DNA of 44,849 bases from DATJYV01 sp035499415 (GCA_035499415.1 DATJYV010000073.1:1-44849), one strand, 5' to 3'; counted from the stretch's first letter, positions 23,132-31,413 are shown. The notes: generated from the sequence alone by a model not told the origin. Numbers and translations: made by a program.

Positions 23132-25159
23132 ATGGGGGGAAGAGCGATTTCGGCGGCTTTTGTCGCATCCCTCGTTCTTTCGATGCATCCGGTGATGCGG
23201 GCCGGCACCATCGCGCTGCAGGACAGCATCGCCTTCAGTCCCGACGCGGAGCGCCAATTTGTCGAAGGCATGAAGTTCTTTCAGGCCGGACACTACGATT
23301 CGGCGGCGGTCTATTTTCGACGCCACCTGAAGGAATTCCCCCAGAGCCACCGTGCGACCGGCGCTTATATCATGGGGGGGAAGTCGCTCTATTTTACGGC
23401 GGACTACCGGGAGTCGGTCAAACTGCTGAAGGACTTCATCGACCGGTACTCCGAATCCCTCTATATTCCCGATGCCCACTACACTCTTGGACTGGACTAT
23501 TATAAAGAGGGGCGCTATGAGGATGCGGCATCGGAATTCCTGACCGTTCGACAGACCGCCCGCGAATCCAAGCTCCTCGCCCGGTCCGATCGGCTCCTCA
23601 ACCTCATTTGCTCGAACAACCTGAGTCTCGCCGAGGTCCAGCTTCTTGTTGCGGACGCGACGATTCCCGAAACGCGGGCCCTGCTCAACGTCCGTCTGGC
23701 GGAAAAGATCTATCAGGCGGGGGATGTGAAGGGAGCAGTCGCGGTGCTCAAAGACGTGGCCGCACTGCCGCCGAATATTCCGGCGGTCGGCGATGCCTTG
23801 AATCTGCTCGACCGCATTCAAAAAGGGGGCACGCTGAAGGTCGGCGTCGTGCTTCCGCTGCTTTTAAAGGGCGAAGATCCCCAGTCGCGGGAAGTCGGGC
23901 TCGATTTCCTTTCGGGCATCCAGCTGGCCACAGACGATTACAACCGCGGTGCCGCGACGAAGGTCACGCTCGACGTCAGGGATTCCGAACGCGACCCGAG
24001 CGTTGCGGCGCGCCAGGTGACGGAGCTTTGCGGGGACGAGAAGGTCTCCGCAATTCTCGGCCCTTTATCAAGCAATGAAGTGTTTGCGGGCGTCGGGATT
24101 TCCAACGCCAAGGGAGTTCCGCTGATCACCCCGACAGCGACGGCAAACGGCATTGCCGCGGTCGGCGGTTTTGTGTTCCAGGCGAATCCCGACTACGACG
24201 TGCGGGGACGGGCGATGGCACAGTACGCGTTCGACAAGCTCGGCGAAAGAAGGTTCGGAGTCCTCGCCCCGGTTGATGCGCCCGGGAAGCAGATGGCGGA
24301 TGCGTTCACCGACCAGGTGAAGAAATGCGGTGGAGAGGTCATCGACGTGCAGTGGTACCAATCGGGGACGACCGACCTTCGGATCCAGCTCTCGACGATG
24401 CGCCAACGTGCCCTGGAAAAAACGGAGGTGCCGTTCGTTGATTTTTCGGCAAAACTGAAGAAGGAAGACATCGACAAGATGTTGATGTGGGGAGTCAACT
24501 CGCGGGTGGTCGATTCTTTGTCGGAGCGGGAAGACAGTGCGCTCGTCACATTTCTGTTCGGCCCCCAGGGGGCGCATATCGCAGACTCTCTGCAAATTCC
24601 CACGGGGATCGTCAAGCTCAAGTATGACAGTCTGGGACTGCCGGTCCAGAACGTCGACGGACTGTTCGTTCCGATCGCGAACTCGGACGAGATCCCGGTC
24701 GTCACCTCTCAAATCAAATTTTACAATTTCCAGAGCCAGCTGTTGGGTACGGGCGATTGGAACGACATCATGCAGCTCGACCAGAACCAGGAGTATACCG
24801 ACGGCGTGATTTTCACCGTCGACTCATACACGGATGCGAAGGATCCGGCCTACCGGCAGTTTGCATTGAAATACCGGCAGTCGAACAAGGACAAACCGCC
24901 CGGGATGAACGCCTTATACGGGTACGATTCCATGAAGATGCTCCTCTCGGTGATATCGGGAGGGGCGATCCACCGCAACGAGATCGCGGGGGCGCTTCAA
25001 AACGTCAAGGGGTTCAGCGGCTTGCATTCGAAAATTTCATTCATGCCGACGCGCGTCAACGGCTACCTGACGGTGATGCAGTATCGGGGTCACACGGTCA
25101 GGAAAGTGGGGGAAGAAGACTTGACGCAGGATAGCGTCGTAACGACACAGGGGAGATGA
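23132..25159 (+). CDS. Exported TPR plus type-1 periplasmic-binding protein (LpoA-like)
   Basis: A 675-residue protein. Residues 1-25 form a signal peptide (MGGRAISAAFVASLVLS, then MHPVMRAG). Residues about 30-200 are TPR-like helices (AERQFVEGMKFFQAGHYDSA; ARYEDA-type repeats). From about 230 to 650 is a leucine-binding-protein-like bilobed domain (KVGVVLPLLLKG, ILGPLSSNEV, GVPLITPTATA). This domain order is that of penicillin-binding-protein activators (LpoA) and of related ABC substrate-binding proteins. Residues 455-530 contain a long charged stretch (DFSAKLKKEDIDKML) not usual for simple amino-acid-binding proteins. There is no lipobox, unlike enterobacterial LpoA. It follows the TPR gene by one base (TGA-C-ATG). 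Confidence 0.82.
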   Translation: MGGRAISAAFVASLVLSMHPVMRAGTIALQDSIAFSPDAERQFVEGMKFFQAGHYDSAAVYFRRHLKEFPQSHRATGAYIMGGKSLYFTADYRESVKLLKDFIDRYSESLYIPDAHYTLGLDYYKEGRYEDAASEFLTVRQTARESKLLARSDRLLNLICSNNLSLAEVQLLVADATIPETRALLNVRLAEKIYQAGDVKGAVAVLKDVAALPPNIPAVGDALNLLDRIQKGGTLKVGVVLPLLLKGEDPQSREVGLDFLSGIQLATDDYNRGAATKVTLDVRDSERDPSVAARQVTELCGDEKVSAILGPLSSNEVFAGVGISNAKGVPLITPTATANGIAAVGGFVFQANPDYDVRGRAMAQYAFDKLGERRFGVLAPVDAPGKQMADAFTDQVKKCGGEVIDVQWYQSGTTDLRIQLSTMRQRALEKTEVPFVDFSAKLKKEDIDKMLMWGVNSRVVDSLSEREDSALVTFLFGPQGAHIADSLQIPTGIVKLKYDSLGLPVQNVDGLFVPIANSDEIPVVTSQIKFYNFQSQLLGTGDWNDIMQLDQNQEYTDGVIFTVDSYTDAKDPAYRQFALKYRQSNKDKPPGMNALYGYDSMKMLLSVISGGAIHRNEIAGALQNVKGFSGLHSKISFMPTRVNGYLTVMQYRGHTVRKVGEEDLTQDSVVTTQGR

Positions 25160-25162
25160 ACG

Positions 25163-25885
25163 ATGGAACGGGGGACTCGTCGCAAGGTACTGGAAGAGGG
25201 ATTTTATCGAACACGGATAACCGACTGGCCCATGGAGGAGCGGCCGCGCGAAAAGCTCCTGCGGAGGGGGAGCGAAACGCTGAGCGAGTCTGAGCTTCTT
25301 GCGATCCTCATCCGCGTGGGAAGTCGGGGGGCGACCGCGATCGACCTTGCCCGCAAACTCGTGTCCGACGGGAGGGGACTTCGCGATCTGGCGCGGATGT
25401 CCGCGGCAGACTTCGCGGAGTTTGGAATCGGTCCCGCGCGTTCGGCCGCCCTCGTCACCGCGTTTGAAATTGCGCGGAGGATGCCCTCCAGCGAATCGTC
25501 CGAAAAGCCCTGCTTCCAGAGCCCGCAGGAAGTGGCAGCGCGCTTCGGCCCGAAGCTCCGGGACCTGAAGCACGAGGAATTCTGGGTATTGTTGCTGAAC
25601 TCCGCGCAACGGATGATCGCGGAATTGCGTGTTACGAGCGGAACGCTGAACGCTTCCCTCGTCCACCCGCGCGAGTGCTTTGCTCCGGCTCTCAAGCTGA
25701 GCGCAGCCAGTGTCATTTTTATACACAATCATCCGAGCGGCAACCCCGAGCCCAGCGCGGAGGACCTCGCAATCACGAAACAATTGTCGGAAGCGGGAAA
25801 AATTCTTGGAATTCCGGTGCACGACCACGTCATCATAGCCGGAAATTTCGCGACGAGTCTGGCGGAACGATCTCTTCTGTCCTGA
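25163..25885 (+). CDS. radC: RadC-family JAMM-domain protein
   Basis: A 240-residue protein. An N-terminal helix-hairpin-helix region (about 25-95: RPREKLLRRGSETLSESELL) precedes the RadC/JAB domain, whose zinc-metalloprotease-like motif HNHPSGNPEPSAED gives His188, His190 and Asp201. Despite its name, no DNA-repair role is established for RadC. About 20 residues precede the usual family start (ITDWPMEERPREKLL); ATG at codon 24 is an alternative. It lies 3 bases after the LpoA-like gene. Confidence 0.93.
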   Translation: MERGTRRKVLEEGFYRTRITDWPMEERPREKLLRRGSETLSESELLAILIRVGSRGATAIDLARKLVSDGRGLRDLARMSAADFAEFGIGPARSAALVTAFEIARRMPSSESSEKPCFQSPQEVAARFGPKLRDLKHEEFWVLLLNSAQRMIAELRVTSGTLNASLVHPRECFAPALKLSAASVIFIHNHPSGNPEPSAEDLAITKQLSEAGKILGIPVHDHVIIAGNFATSLAERSLLS

Positions 25886-25940
25886 TGTTTACTGAGGGGT
25901 TTGGGGGCGGGTTGTCGGCTCTCAACTGCCTGATTAGTCC

Positions 25941-25969
25941 TTGACATTAAAATCTCAAATCAGTATACT
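25941..25969 (+). promoter_or_regulatory. Strong sigma70-type promoter for the lipoprotein-LysM pair
   Basis: TTGACA (25941-25946), exactly 17 bases, TATACT (25964-25969): 11 of 12 matches to the classic consensus. The predicted start near 25976 leaves a leader of about 28 bases containing AAGGAG. Confidence 0.75.
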
Positions 25970-26003
25970 GCTGTGCGGTGAATTTTTTTAAGGAGATGAT
26001 TCC

Positions 26004-26258
26004 ATGAGAAAATGGCTGTTGTCGGCCTTCATGACGGGCGTGCTGATCGTCGCAGCGGGATGCAGCAGCAAGCCATCGACCGATGAGATGAAGCAATTAA
26101 GCGACCTGCAGGCGGAAGTTGCCTCGCTTCAAAAAGATATTGCCGCCAGGCAGGCGGATAAGGATGCCCTCACAAAGTCCATTGCGGAAAAAGATGGACA
26201 GATCGTTTCCTGCAACAAAGACAAGGACGCGCTCCAGCAGCGCATGAAGGGAATGTAA
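26004..26258 (+). CDS. Small coiled-coil lipoprotein
   Basis: An 84-residue lipoprotein. A Lys/Arg start and hydrophobic core lead to VAAGC, with Cys20 as the likely lipidation site; Ser at +2 suggests outer-membrane sorting. Residues 27-80 form a heptad-rich coiled coil (LSDLQAEVASLQKDIAARQ). The layout recalls Lpp or other peptidoglycan-tethering helices, but no terminal Lys is present and the sequence is unrelated. AAGGAG lies 8 bases before ATG 26004. Strong promoter and strong ribosome binding site predict high expression. Confidence 0.85.
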   Translation: MRKWLLSAFMTGVLIVAAGCSSKPSTDEMKQLSDLQAEVASLQKDIAARQADKDALTKSIAEKDGQIVSCNKDKDALQQRMKGM

Positions 26259-26276
26259 ATGGCTGTCAACCGGAAC

Positions 26277-26283
26277 AAGGAGG
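26277..26283 (+). promoter_or_regulatory. Ribosome binding site deciding the LysM protein start
   Basis: AAGGAGG ends 8 bases before ATG 26292. It argues against the earlier in-frame ATG 26259, which immediately follows the lipoprotein stop and has no such site. Confidence 0.75.
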
Positions 26284-26291
26284 AAGTGACA

Positions 26292-27050
26292 ATGAGATTC
26301 CTTACGAGATTGACTGCCATTATTTTCCTGGTGTGTGTGTGTGCCTTCTCCGTCTGGTCGCAGGAGATGTCAAAAGAGGAATGGCAGAAGCAGATAACAG
26401 ATTTGACAACGCAGCGGAACGACCTGAAGAACAAGCTGACGACGCTCCAGGGTGAAGTAGCGGCCCTCCAGAAAGAAGATGCGGACAAAGCCGCCGCATT
26501 GAAGAAATGCCAGGACGAAATGGCGGCGATGGTGGGGGGGATGGAAGCTCCGTTCGCGGCATTGCTGGACAAAATAGACGCGAGCATCAACGAACTCTCC
26601 CGTCTTTCCAACCAGGACCTCTGGGCTCGCCGGGCGGAACTCGACAGCGTACAGACATGGCTTGATGCTGCGAAGAAGAACGCACTCAGCGTTTTGCCGA
26701 AGTACTCGAGCCGTATCTCGGACGAACAAGGCCGGCTCGATGCGCTGAAAAAGTCGCTTCAGCAGATTGCCGAGAGCGGTTCTGAAATGCGGGTCTACAC
26801 GGTCGGAACTTGGGCACGGGACAGGGACTGTCTCTGGAATATTGCCAAGAAGCCGAAGATTTACGCCAACGCGTTTCTCTGGCCGAAGATCTGGCAGGGA
26901 AATCGCGACGAGATCAAGAATCCGGACCTGATCTACAAAGGCCAGCGCCTGAAGATTCCGCCGAAAGCCGAGCTGACGGCGCACGAACGGTCGGCCCTCC
27001 GGTCGTATTGGTCCAAAAAGCACGCGGCTGCCGCGGCTTCAAATCCATAA
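26292..27050 (+). CDS. Secreted coiled-coil LysM protein
   Basis: A 252-residue exported protein. Signal peptide 1-23 (MRFLTRLTAIIFLVCVCAFS); coiled coil about 27-80 (QKQITDLTTQRNDLKNKLTT); a helical middle; then a LysM-type domain about 178-234 (RVYTVGTWARDRDCLWNIAK, NPDLIYKGQRLKIP). LysM domains bind peptidoglycan. A short Lys/Ala tail ends the protein. The coiled coil resembles that of the preceding lipoprotein in style, and both genes share one promoter and terminator, so the two proteins may form a wall-to-membrane linkage; that is inference. The start at 26292 is set by AAGGAGG. Confidence 0.88.
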   Translation: MRFLTRLTAIIFLVCVCAFSVWSQEMSKEEWQKQITDLTTQRNDLKNKLTTLQGEVAALQKEDADKAAALKKCQDEMAAMVGGMEAPFAALLDKIDASINELSRLSNQDLWARRAELDSVQTWLDAAKKNALSVLPKYSSRISDEQGRLDALKKSLQQIAESGSEMRVYTVGTWARDRDCLWNIAKKPKIYANAFLWPKIWQGNRDEIKNPDLIYKGQRLKIPPKAELTAHERSALRSYWSKKHAAAAASNP

Positions 27051-27118
27051 ACGGTTCCGCATTCGAGAGCTACCCGGCCGACGTCGGATACGCAAACGAT
27101 CAGCAAGAAAAGTATGAG

Positions 27119-27161
27119 AACGCCCTCTCCGCAGGTCTGCGGGGAAGGGCGTTTGTATTTT
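27119..27161 (+). terminator. Intrinsic terminator after the lipoprotein-LysM operon
   Basis: A 15-pair stem with one bulge: AACGCCCTCTCCGCA (27119-27133), loop GGTC, then TGCGGGGAAGGGCGTT (27138-27153), followed by TGTATTTT. It lies about 70 bases after the LysM stop. Confidence 0.8.
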
Positions 27162-27180
27162 CTGAGCACATTGAACGCGC

Positions 27181-27187
27181 AAGGAGG
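27181..27187 (+). promoter_or_regulatory. Ribosome binding site of the phoH gene
   Basis: AAGGAGG ends 8 bases before a TTG codon at 27196 and supports TTG as the true start. Confidence 0.7.
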
Positions 27188-27195
27188 GCCTGCTG

Positions 27196-28167
27196 TTGAT
27201 TGAGCGGCGGGTAACGCTCACCGGAGTGGATGTCGTCCAGCTTCTGGGATACCACGATGCACACTTGCAGCTCGTGGAAGATCGATTCGATGCGACGATT
27301 ACGATTCGGGGAGACCACCTGACGATGCGGGGAAGTCAGCACGAGGTAACCAGGATCGAAAAGGTCTTCAAGGAGCTCATCTACATTCTCAACAAAAACG
27401 GTAATCTCTCTCCCAGCGACGTCGAGACTGTTATCGACCTCGTGTCCGTCAACGGATCGTCTCCGGAAGTGCCGGCCCAAGGGGAGATAGACGACGGCGA
27501 AGCGGGAATTCTCTATACGAAGAGCGGGATCATCAAGGCCAAAACCCCCGGACAGAGGGCCTACATCCAGCAGATCCGGCGTAACGACATCGTGTTCGGC
27601 ATCGGTCCCGCCGGGACGGGGAAGACGTACCTTGCGGTTGCGATGGCGGTCGCGGCGCTCAAGAATCGCGACGTGACGAGGATCATCCTCGCGCGGCCGG
27701 CGGTCGAAGCGGGGGAGAGTCTCGGATTCCTGCCCGGCGATTTTCGTGAGAAGATCGACCCCTACCTGCGGCCCCTGTACGACGCCCTCGACGACATGCT
27801 GACCGCGGAGAAACTCAAGAACTACATCGAGAAGCGAATTGTCGAGATCGTTCCGCTCGCCTACATGCGGGGCCGGACCCTCCACAACGCGTTCGTCATA
27901 CTGGACGAAGCCCAGAACGCATCGGCGATACAAATGAAGATGTTCCTGACTCGCCTCGGTGCGCACTCGCGCGCGACCATCACGGGGGACATCACACAGA
28001 TTGACCTTCCGTCCAAAACAACTTCAGGCCTGGTGCAGATTCAGGAAGTCCTGAAGCAGGTCAACGGCGTCTCCTTTGTCTACTTTGACAAAAACGATGT
28101 CGTCCGTCATCGGCTCGTCAAGGACATCATCGACGCGTATGACCGGTACCACACGAACGGCCGGTGA
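27196..28167 (+). CDS. phoH: PhoH-family ATPase
   Basis: A 323-residue protein of the PhoH (YbeZ) family of P-loop NTPases, linked to RNA metabolism and ribosome-associated quality control; in many bacteria it partners the endonuclease YbeY. An N-terminal KH-like domain (about 1-80) is followed by Walker A GPAGTGKT (137-144) and Walker B with VILDEAQN (Asp237, Glu238). IILARPAVEAGESLGFLPGD is a family hallmark. It starts at TTG 27196, supported by AAGGAGG. No ybeY gene follows. The gene converges on mazG with 17 bases between the stops. Confidence 0.95.
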   Translation: MIERRVTLTGVDVVQLLGYHDAHLQLVEDRFDATITIRGDHLTMRGSQHEVTRIEKVFKELIYILNKNGNLSPSDVETVIDLVSVNGSSPEVPAQGEIDDGEAGILYTKSGIIKAKTPGQRAYIQQIRRNDIVFGIGPAGTGKTYLAVAMAVAALKNRDVTRIILARPAVEAGESLGFLPGDFREKIDPYLRPLYDALDDMLTAEKLKNYIEKRIVEIVPLAYMRGRTLHNAFVILDEAQNASAIQMKMFLTRLGAHSRATITGDITQIDLPSKTTSGLVQIQEVLKQVNGVSFVYFDKNDVVRHRLVKDIIDAYDRYHTNGR

Positions 28168-28184
28168 AGGCGCAGAGTCACTCC

Positions 28185-28958
28185 TCATTCCCCGTCTTTT
28201 TTCTTGCTCATCTCCCAAAGGCGGTCGAGCTGTTTCATCGATTCGCGTTCCGGCCTCGACCCTTTCCTGTCCAGCTGCTTTTCGATGAAATGAAAACGAC
28301 GCTTGAACTTGGCGGCGGACCGGCGGAGAGCGAGTTCCGGATTCGTGCCGGTAAACCGGGCATAATTCACGACAGAAAATAACAGGTCTCCGATTTCCTC
28401 TTCCACGTTCCTTCGATTCCGCTTTCGCGACGCTGACCGCAATTCGAGAAGCTCTTCGCGGATTTTTCCGAGGACATCCTCTGCCCGCGACCAGTCGAAG
28501 CCGACTTTTGCCGCTCGCTCCTGGAGGCGACGCGCCTGCAAGAGCGCGGGCATGTGCTTCGGAACGCCGTCCAGCACGGAGGCCCGCCCCTCACGTTTCT
28601 TGAGAATTTCCCACCGCGCAGCCACTTCCCCGGCTGTCCGGGCCTTGCCGCTGCCGAAGACGTGCGGGTGGCGTCGGATGAGCTTCTGGCGGGAGGCCTC
28701 GAGCACCTCATCGATTGTGAACGAGTCCTTCTCTTCCGCCATGATTCCGTGGAGCGCGACATGAAGCAGAAGATCCCCGAGCTCGTCCCGCAAGGCATCC
28801 ATGTCCCGCGACTCGACCGCGTCGACCACTTCGTATGCCTCTTCGATCAGGGCATGGCGGATCGATTGATGTGTTTGCACCCGATCCCAGGGGCATTCCT
28901 TCCGAAGCCGGCGCACGATCGCCACGTATTCTTCGAACGGCGTTCTTTTCTTTTTCAC
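28185..28958 (-). CDS. mazG: MazG nucleoside triphosphate pyrophosphohydrolase
   Basis: A 257-residue tandem-domain MazG that hydrolyses NTPs to NMP and pyrophosphate. The first repeat has CPWDRVQTHQSI and EEAYEVVDAVES then ELGDLLLHV (metal-binding EExxE and ExxD); the second has EEELLEL-type and EEEIGDLLFSVVNYAR motifs. Length and order match the E. coli enzyme, which lowers ppGpp and removes damaged nucleotides. It is a single-gene unit divergent from the tRNA gene and convergent with phoH. Confidence 0.95.
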   Translation of the reverse strand: MKKKRTPFEEYVAIVRRLRKECPWDRVQTHQSIRHALIEEAYEVVDAVESRDMDALRDELGDLLLHVALHGIMAEEKDSFTIDEVLEASRQKLIRRHPHVFGSGKARTAGEVAARWEILKKREGRASVLDGVPKHMPALLQARRLQERAAKVGFDWSRAEDVLGKIREELLELRSASRKRNRRNVEEEIGDLLFSVVNYARFTGTNPELALRRSAAKFKRRFHFIEKQLDRKGSRPERESMKQLDRLWEMSKKKDGE

Positions 28959-29014
28959 GGTGTCTCCAGAAGAAATTGGCCCACCTTACCGAAAAGTCGG
29001 CCAACAATCAATCG

Positions 29015-29045
29015 TTGTTTCTTAAGCACTCTTTCGCTACATTTG
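29015..29045 (+). promoter_or_regulatory. Promoter of tRNA-Ala
   Basis: TTG (29015-29017), 20 bases, TACATTTG (29038-29045), a full match to the Bacteroidota -7 element. The predicted start is about 30 bases before the mature tRNA. Confidence 0.6.
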
Positions 29046-29080
29046 ATTTGGAACTGACTTGAGGAAGAACAGAGTTCACC

Positions 29081-29153
29081 GGGGCTGTAGCTCAGCTGGG
29101 AGAGCGCTTCGTTCGCAACGAAGAGGTCGGGAGTTCGATCCTCCTCAGCTCCA
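29081..29153 (+). tRNA. tRNA-Ala (anticodon CGC)
   Basis: A 73-base cloverleaf: acceptor GGGGCTG/CAGCTCC, D-stem GCTC/GAGC, anticodon stem CTTCG/CGAAG with loop TTCGCAA (anticodon CGC at 29114-29116), T-stem GGGAG/CTCCT with loop TTCGATC, discriminator A. The third acceptor pair is G-T (G3:U70), the alanine identity element. The 3' CCA is not encoded (the next bases are CAAG). Confidence 0.96.
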
Positions 29154-29162
29154 CAAGACGAG

Positions 29163-29190
29163 CCCGCAGGCATCTTCTGTCGGGGTTTTT
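29163..29190 (+). terminator. Terminator after tRNA-Ala
   Basis: CCCGCAG (29163-29169) pairs with CTG-T-CGGG (29177-29184; one bulged T) around a 7-base loop and is followed by GTTTTT. It begins 10 bases after the tRNA. Confidence 0.6.
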
Positions 29191-29345
29191 GATGGAGTGA
29201 GGGTTTTTGGAACCGAGGATGCTGCTGTTTTGACACGATTTTTTCCCGGGGAGTCTTTCGGACCCCGGATCGATTGGTTCCGGTTTCGCACGACTGAGGA
29301 GAGGCGAATCGTCCGGCTGAGGACATGCGAGCGCCGATTCGCGAA

Positions 29346-29376
29346 TTGCGCAACCGAATATCGGAGAGTGTATTTG
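29346..29376 (+). promoter_or_regulatory. Putative promoter of the SRP RNA
   Basis: TTG (29346-29348), 20 bases, TGTATTTG (29369-29376), one mismatch to TAnnTTTG. Spacing equals that of the tRNA promoter, and the predicted start falls within 10 bases of the SRP RNA 5' end. Confidence 0.45.
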
Positions 29377-29391
29377 TTCGAAAGTTTGTCC

Positions 29392-29493
29392 GAGGTCAAG
29401 TCCTGCGCGACAAGACAGTGCTTAACTCCGCCAGGTCCGGAAGGAAGCAACGGTCGGCAAAATGTTTTGGGTGACGCAGGGGTGCTTGACCTC
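29392..29493 (+). ncRNA. ffs: Bacterial small signal recognition particle RNA (4.5S-type)
   Basis: About 102 bases forming one long hairpin. The ends GAGGTCAAG (29392-29400) and CTTGACCTC (29485-29493) pair perfectly. Domain IV at the tip has the diagnostic CCAGGTCCGGAAGGAAGCA with a GGAA tetraloop and the Ffh-binding internal loops. It lacks an Alu domain, as in Gram-negative bacteria. A T-rich run (29494-29504, TTTGTATTTTT) follows directly, so the closing stem can double as the terminator. Ends are placed from the pairing and may be off by a few bases. Confidence 0.92.
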
Positions 29494-29787
29494 TTTGTAT
29501 TTTTATCTCCAAGTCTGAAATCCACAGGAGCGATCCCCATCCTGGCGACGCAGGCGTCGTGAATCGGGAGCAATACCACATATTCACTATTTTTATCACA
29601 TCTATGAAGGATGCCATTCAACGGGCGGTAGCTGTGGGGATGATGTTTCCCCCGCGTGATCCGCGATTGGCCGGAATAGGAATGATCAACGAACGAGTGT
29701 GTCCCCTCCCTGTCGTCTACGGGGTTCTTCCTCTTCTCGCCGATGAATTCGACGGCACTCCATCGCCCGGATGGCAAAGAATCACGT
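29494..29787. other. Non-coding gap before the RNase E/G gene
   Basis: 294 bases. Apart from the T-run that ends the SRP RNA transcript, nothing firm was found. TATTTTTA at 29588-29595 resembles a -7 element but has no TTG at the right distance. The promoter of the long rng-to-spmA run is probably in this gap. Confidence 0.4.
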
Positions 29788-31413
29788 ATGAAAAAAGATA
29801 TCATCATCAATTGCACCGCCAACGAGCATCGGATTGCGATTCTTGAGGACGGAAAGCTCGCAGAGCTGTTCGTAGAAACACCGGGGAAGGAGCGGAACGT
29901 CGGCGATATTTATCTTGGCAAAATCGCCAAGGTCATGCCGGGGATCCGCGCCGCATTTATCGACATCGGAACCAACCAGGACGCCTTCCTGCATTTTTCT
30001 GACGTCGGCTCCCTCGACGATTTCAACGCCCTTTTCGAAGAGGACGACGACGAGACCGCTGAGGCCGAATCCTCCTCGAACGATTTCGGCCCATCCGGCG
30101 GGAACGGAACCGCCGGCTCCCCCCAGGGAAACGTTTCAGTCGCACCCCCTCCATCGCGCCCCCAACGCCGACCGGAACAACGCAGGCCGGAAGTAAACCT
30201 CCAGCGGGGACAGGACATTCTTGTCCAAATCACGAAGGAACCGGTGGGCAAGAAAGGTGTGCGGGTCCGGTCCGCGATTTCGCTCCCCGGCAGGTTCCTC
30301 GTGCTCATCCCCTTCGACGGAAAAGTCGGCGTCTCGAAGAAAATGACGAACTTCAAGGAGAAACGACGGTTGCGCAAGTTCGTCCGCTCGATTCTTCCGA
30401 AAGGCTTCGGTGCCATTATTCGAACCGTGGCCGAAGGCAAGAACGAGGAGATGCTCAAGCAGGACCTCGAAGACCTCGTCAAACAGTGGCAAACCATCGA
30501 ACAGACCGTGAAACGCGAAAAGTCGCCGGCCCTGATCTATAAGGACATGAACACAACCTCGAGCGTCATCCGGGACCTTTTTCAGGATCAGGTCGAGCAT
30601 CTGGTCGTCGACGACAAGCGCCTGTTCAAAGAGATCAAAGCATACGTCCAGTGGATCTCTCCGGATATGGTCGACCGCGTCGACTATTATAAAGAGAAGG
30701 AACCGATCTTCGACAAATACGGGACGGAGAAGGACATCCAGACGCTGCTCAGCAAAAAAGTCTGGCTGAAGAGCGGCGGTTATCTCTTCATCGAGCGGAC
30801 CGAGGCAATGACGGTCATCGACGTCAACAGCGGACGGTACGCGGCCAAGCGGGAGCAGGAACTGAACTCTCTGAAGACCGACCTCGAAGCAGCGCGCGAA
30901 ATCTGCCGTCAGCTCCGGCTTCGCGACATCGGAGGCCTTATCGTCGTCGACTTTATCGACCTGGAAGATGAACGGAACAGGAAGAAGATCTACGACGAGA
31001 TGAAAAAGGAACTCCGGAAGGACCGGGCAAAAGTCACGGTCCTGCCGATGACCGAGTTTGGCCTCGTTCAGCTGACACGTCAGCGGATCCGCCAAAGCGT
31101 GATGCTGAGTTTCAGCGAGGCGTGTCCCACATGTGGCGGGACCGGGCTCGTGCAATCGAAGACCGCGACGATCAACCAGATCGAACGGTGGATCAAGAGG
31201 TTCAAGTCGGAGAGCCGGGAATTCCGTCTCGAGCTTCACGCAAATCCCACGATCGCCGACTACCTCCGGCACGGAACCATCAGCCGCCTGACCAGGATCC
31301 AGTTCAAGTTCTTCGTGAAAGTCAAGCTCGTCGGAGACCCTGCGCTCCAGCTCGATGAGTTCAAGTTTCTCTCGACGCGTCAGGGCAAGGATATCACGGA
31401 GCAGTACAAGTAG
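29788..31413 (+). CDS. rng: Ribonuclease E/G family endoribonuclease
   Basis: A 541-residue single-strand endoribonuclease acting in rRNA maturation and mRNA decay. The S1 domain is at the N-terminus (GDIYLGKIAKVMPGIRAAFI), catalytic aspartates are Asp345 in VIDVNSG and Asp388 in VVDFIDLED, and the zinc-link is CPTC (Cys446, Cys449). Length fits RNase G rather than RNase E; there is no long C-terminal degradosome scaffold. The S1 domain is interrupted at about 84-145 by an acidic then Pro/Arg-rich low-complexity insert (FEEDDDETAEAES; PPPSRPQRRPEQRRP). ATG 29788 (MKKDIIINC) gives the family N-terminus. It leads the long plus-strand gene run. Confidence 0.94.
   Translation: MKKDIIINCTANEHRIAILEDGKLAELFVETPGKERNVGDIYLGKIAKVMPGIRAAFIDIGTNQDAFLHFSDVGSLDDFNALFEEDDDETAEAESSSNDFGPSGGNGTAGSPQGNVSVAPPPSRPQRRPEQRRPEVNLQRGQDILVQITKEPVGKKGVRVRSAISLPGRFLVLIPFDGKVGVSKKMTNFKEKRRLRKFVRSILPKGFGAIIRTVAEGKNEEMLKQDLEDLVKQWQTIEQTVKREKSPALIYKDMNTTSSVIRDLFQDQVEHLVVDDKRLFKEIKAYVQWISPDMVDRVDYYKEKEPIFDKYGTEKDIQTLLSKKVWLKSGGYLFIERTEAMTVIDVNSGRYAAKREQELNSLKTDLEAAREICRQLRLRDIGGLIVVDFIDLEDERNRKKIYDEMKKELRKDRAKVTVLPMTEFGLVQLTRQRIRQSVMLSFSEACPTCGGTGLVQSKTATINQIERWIKRFKSESREFRLELHANPTIADYLRHGTISRLTRIQFKFFVKVKLVGDPALQLDEFKFLSTRQGKDITEQYK

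Noticed and set aside
29059..29562. A 167-codon plus-strand frame
   Set aside because: It covers the tRNA-Ala gene, its terminator and the SRP RNA, which explain the region.
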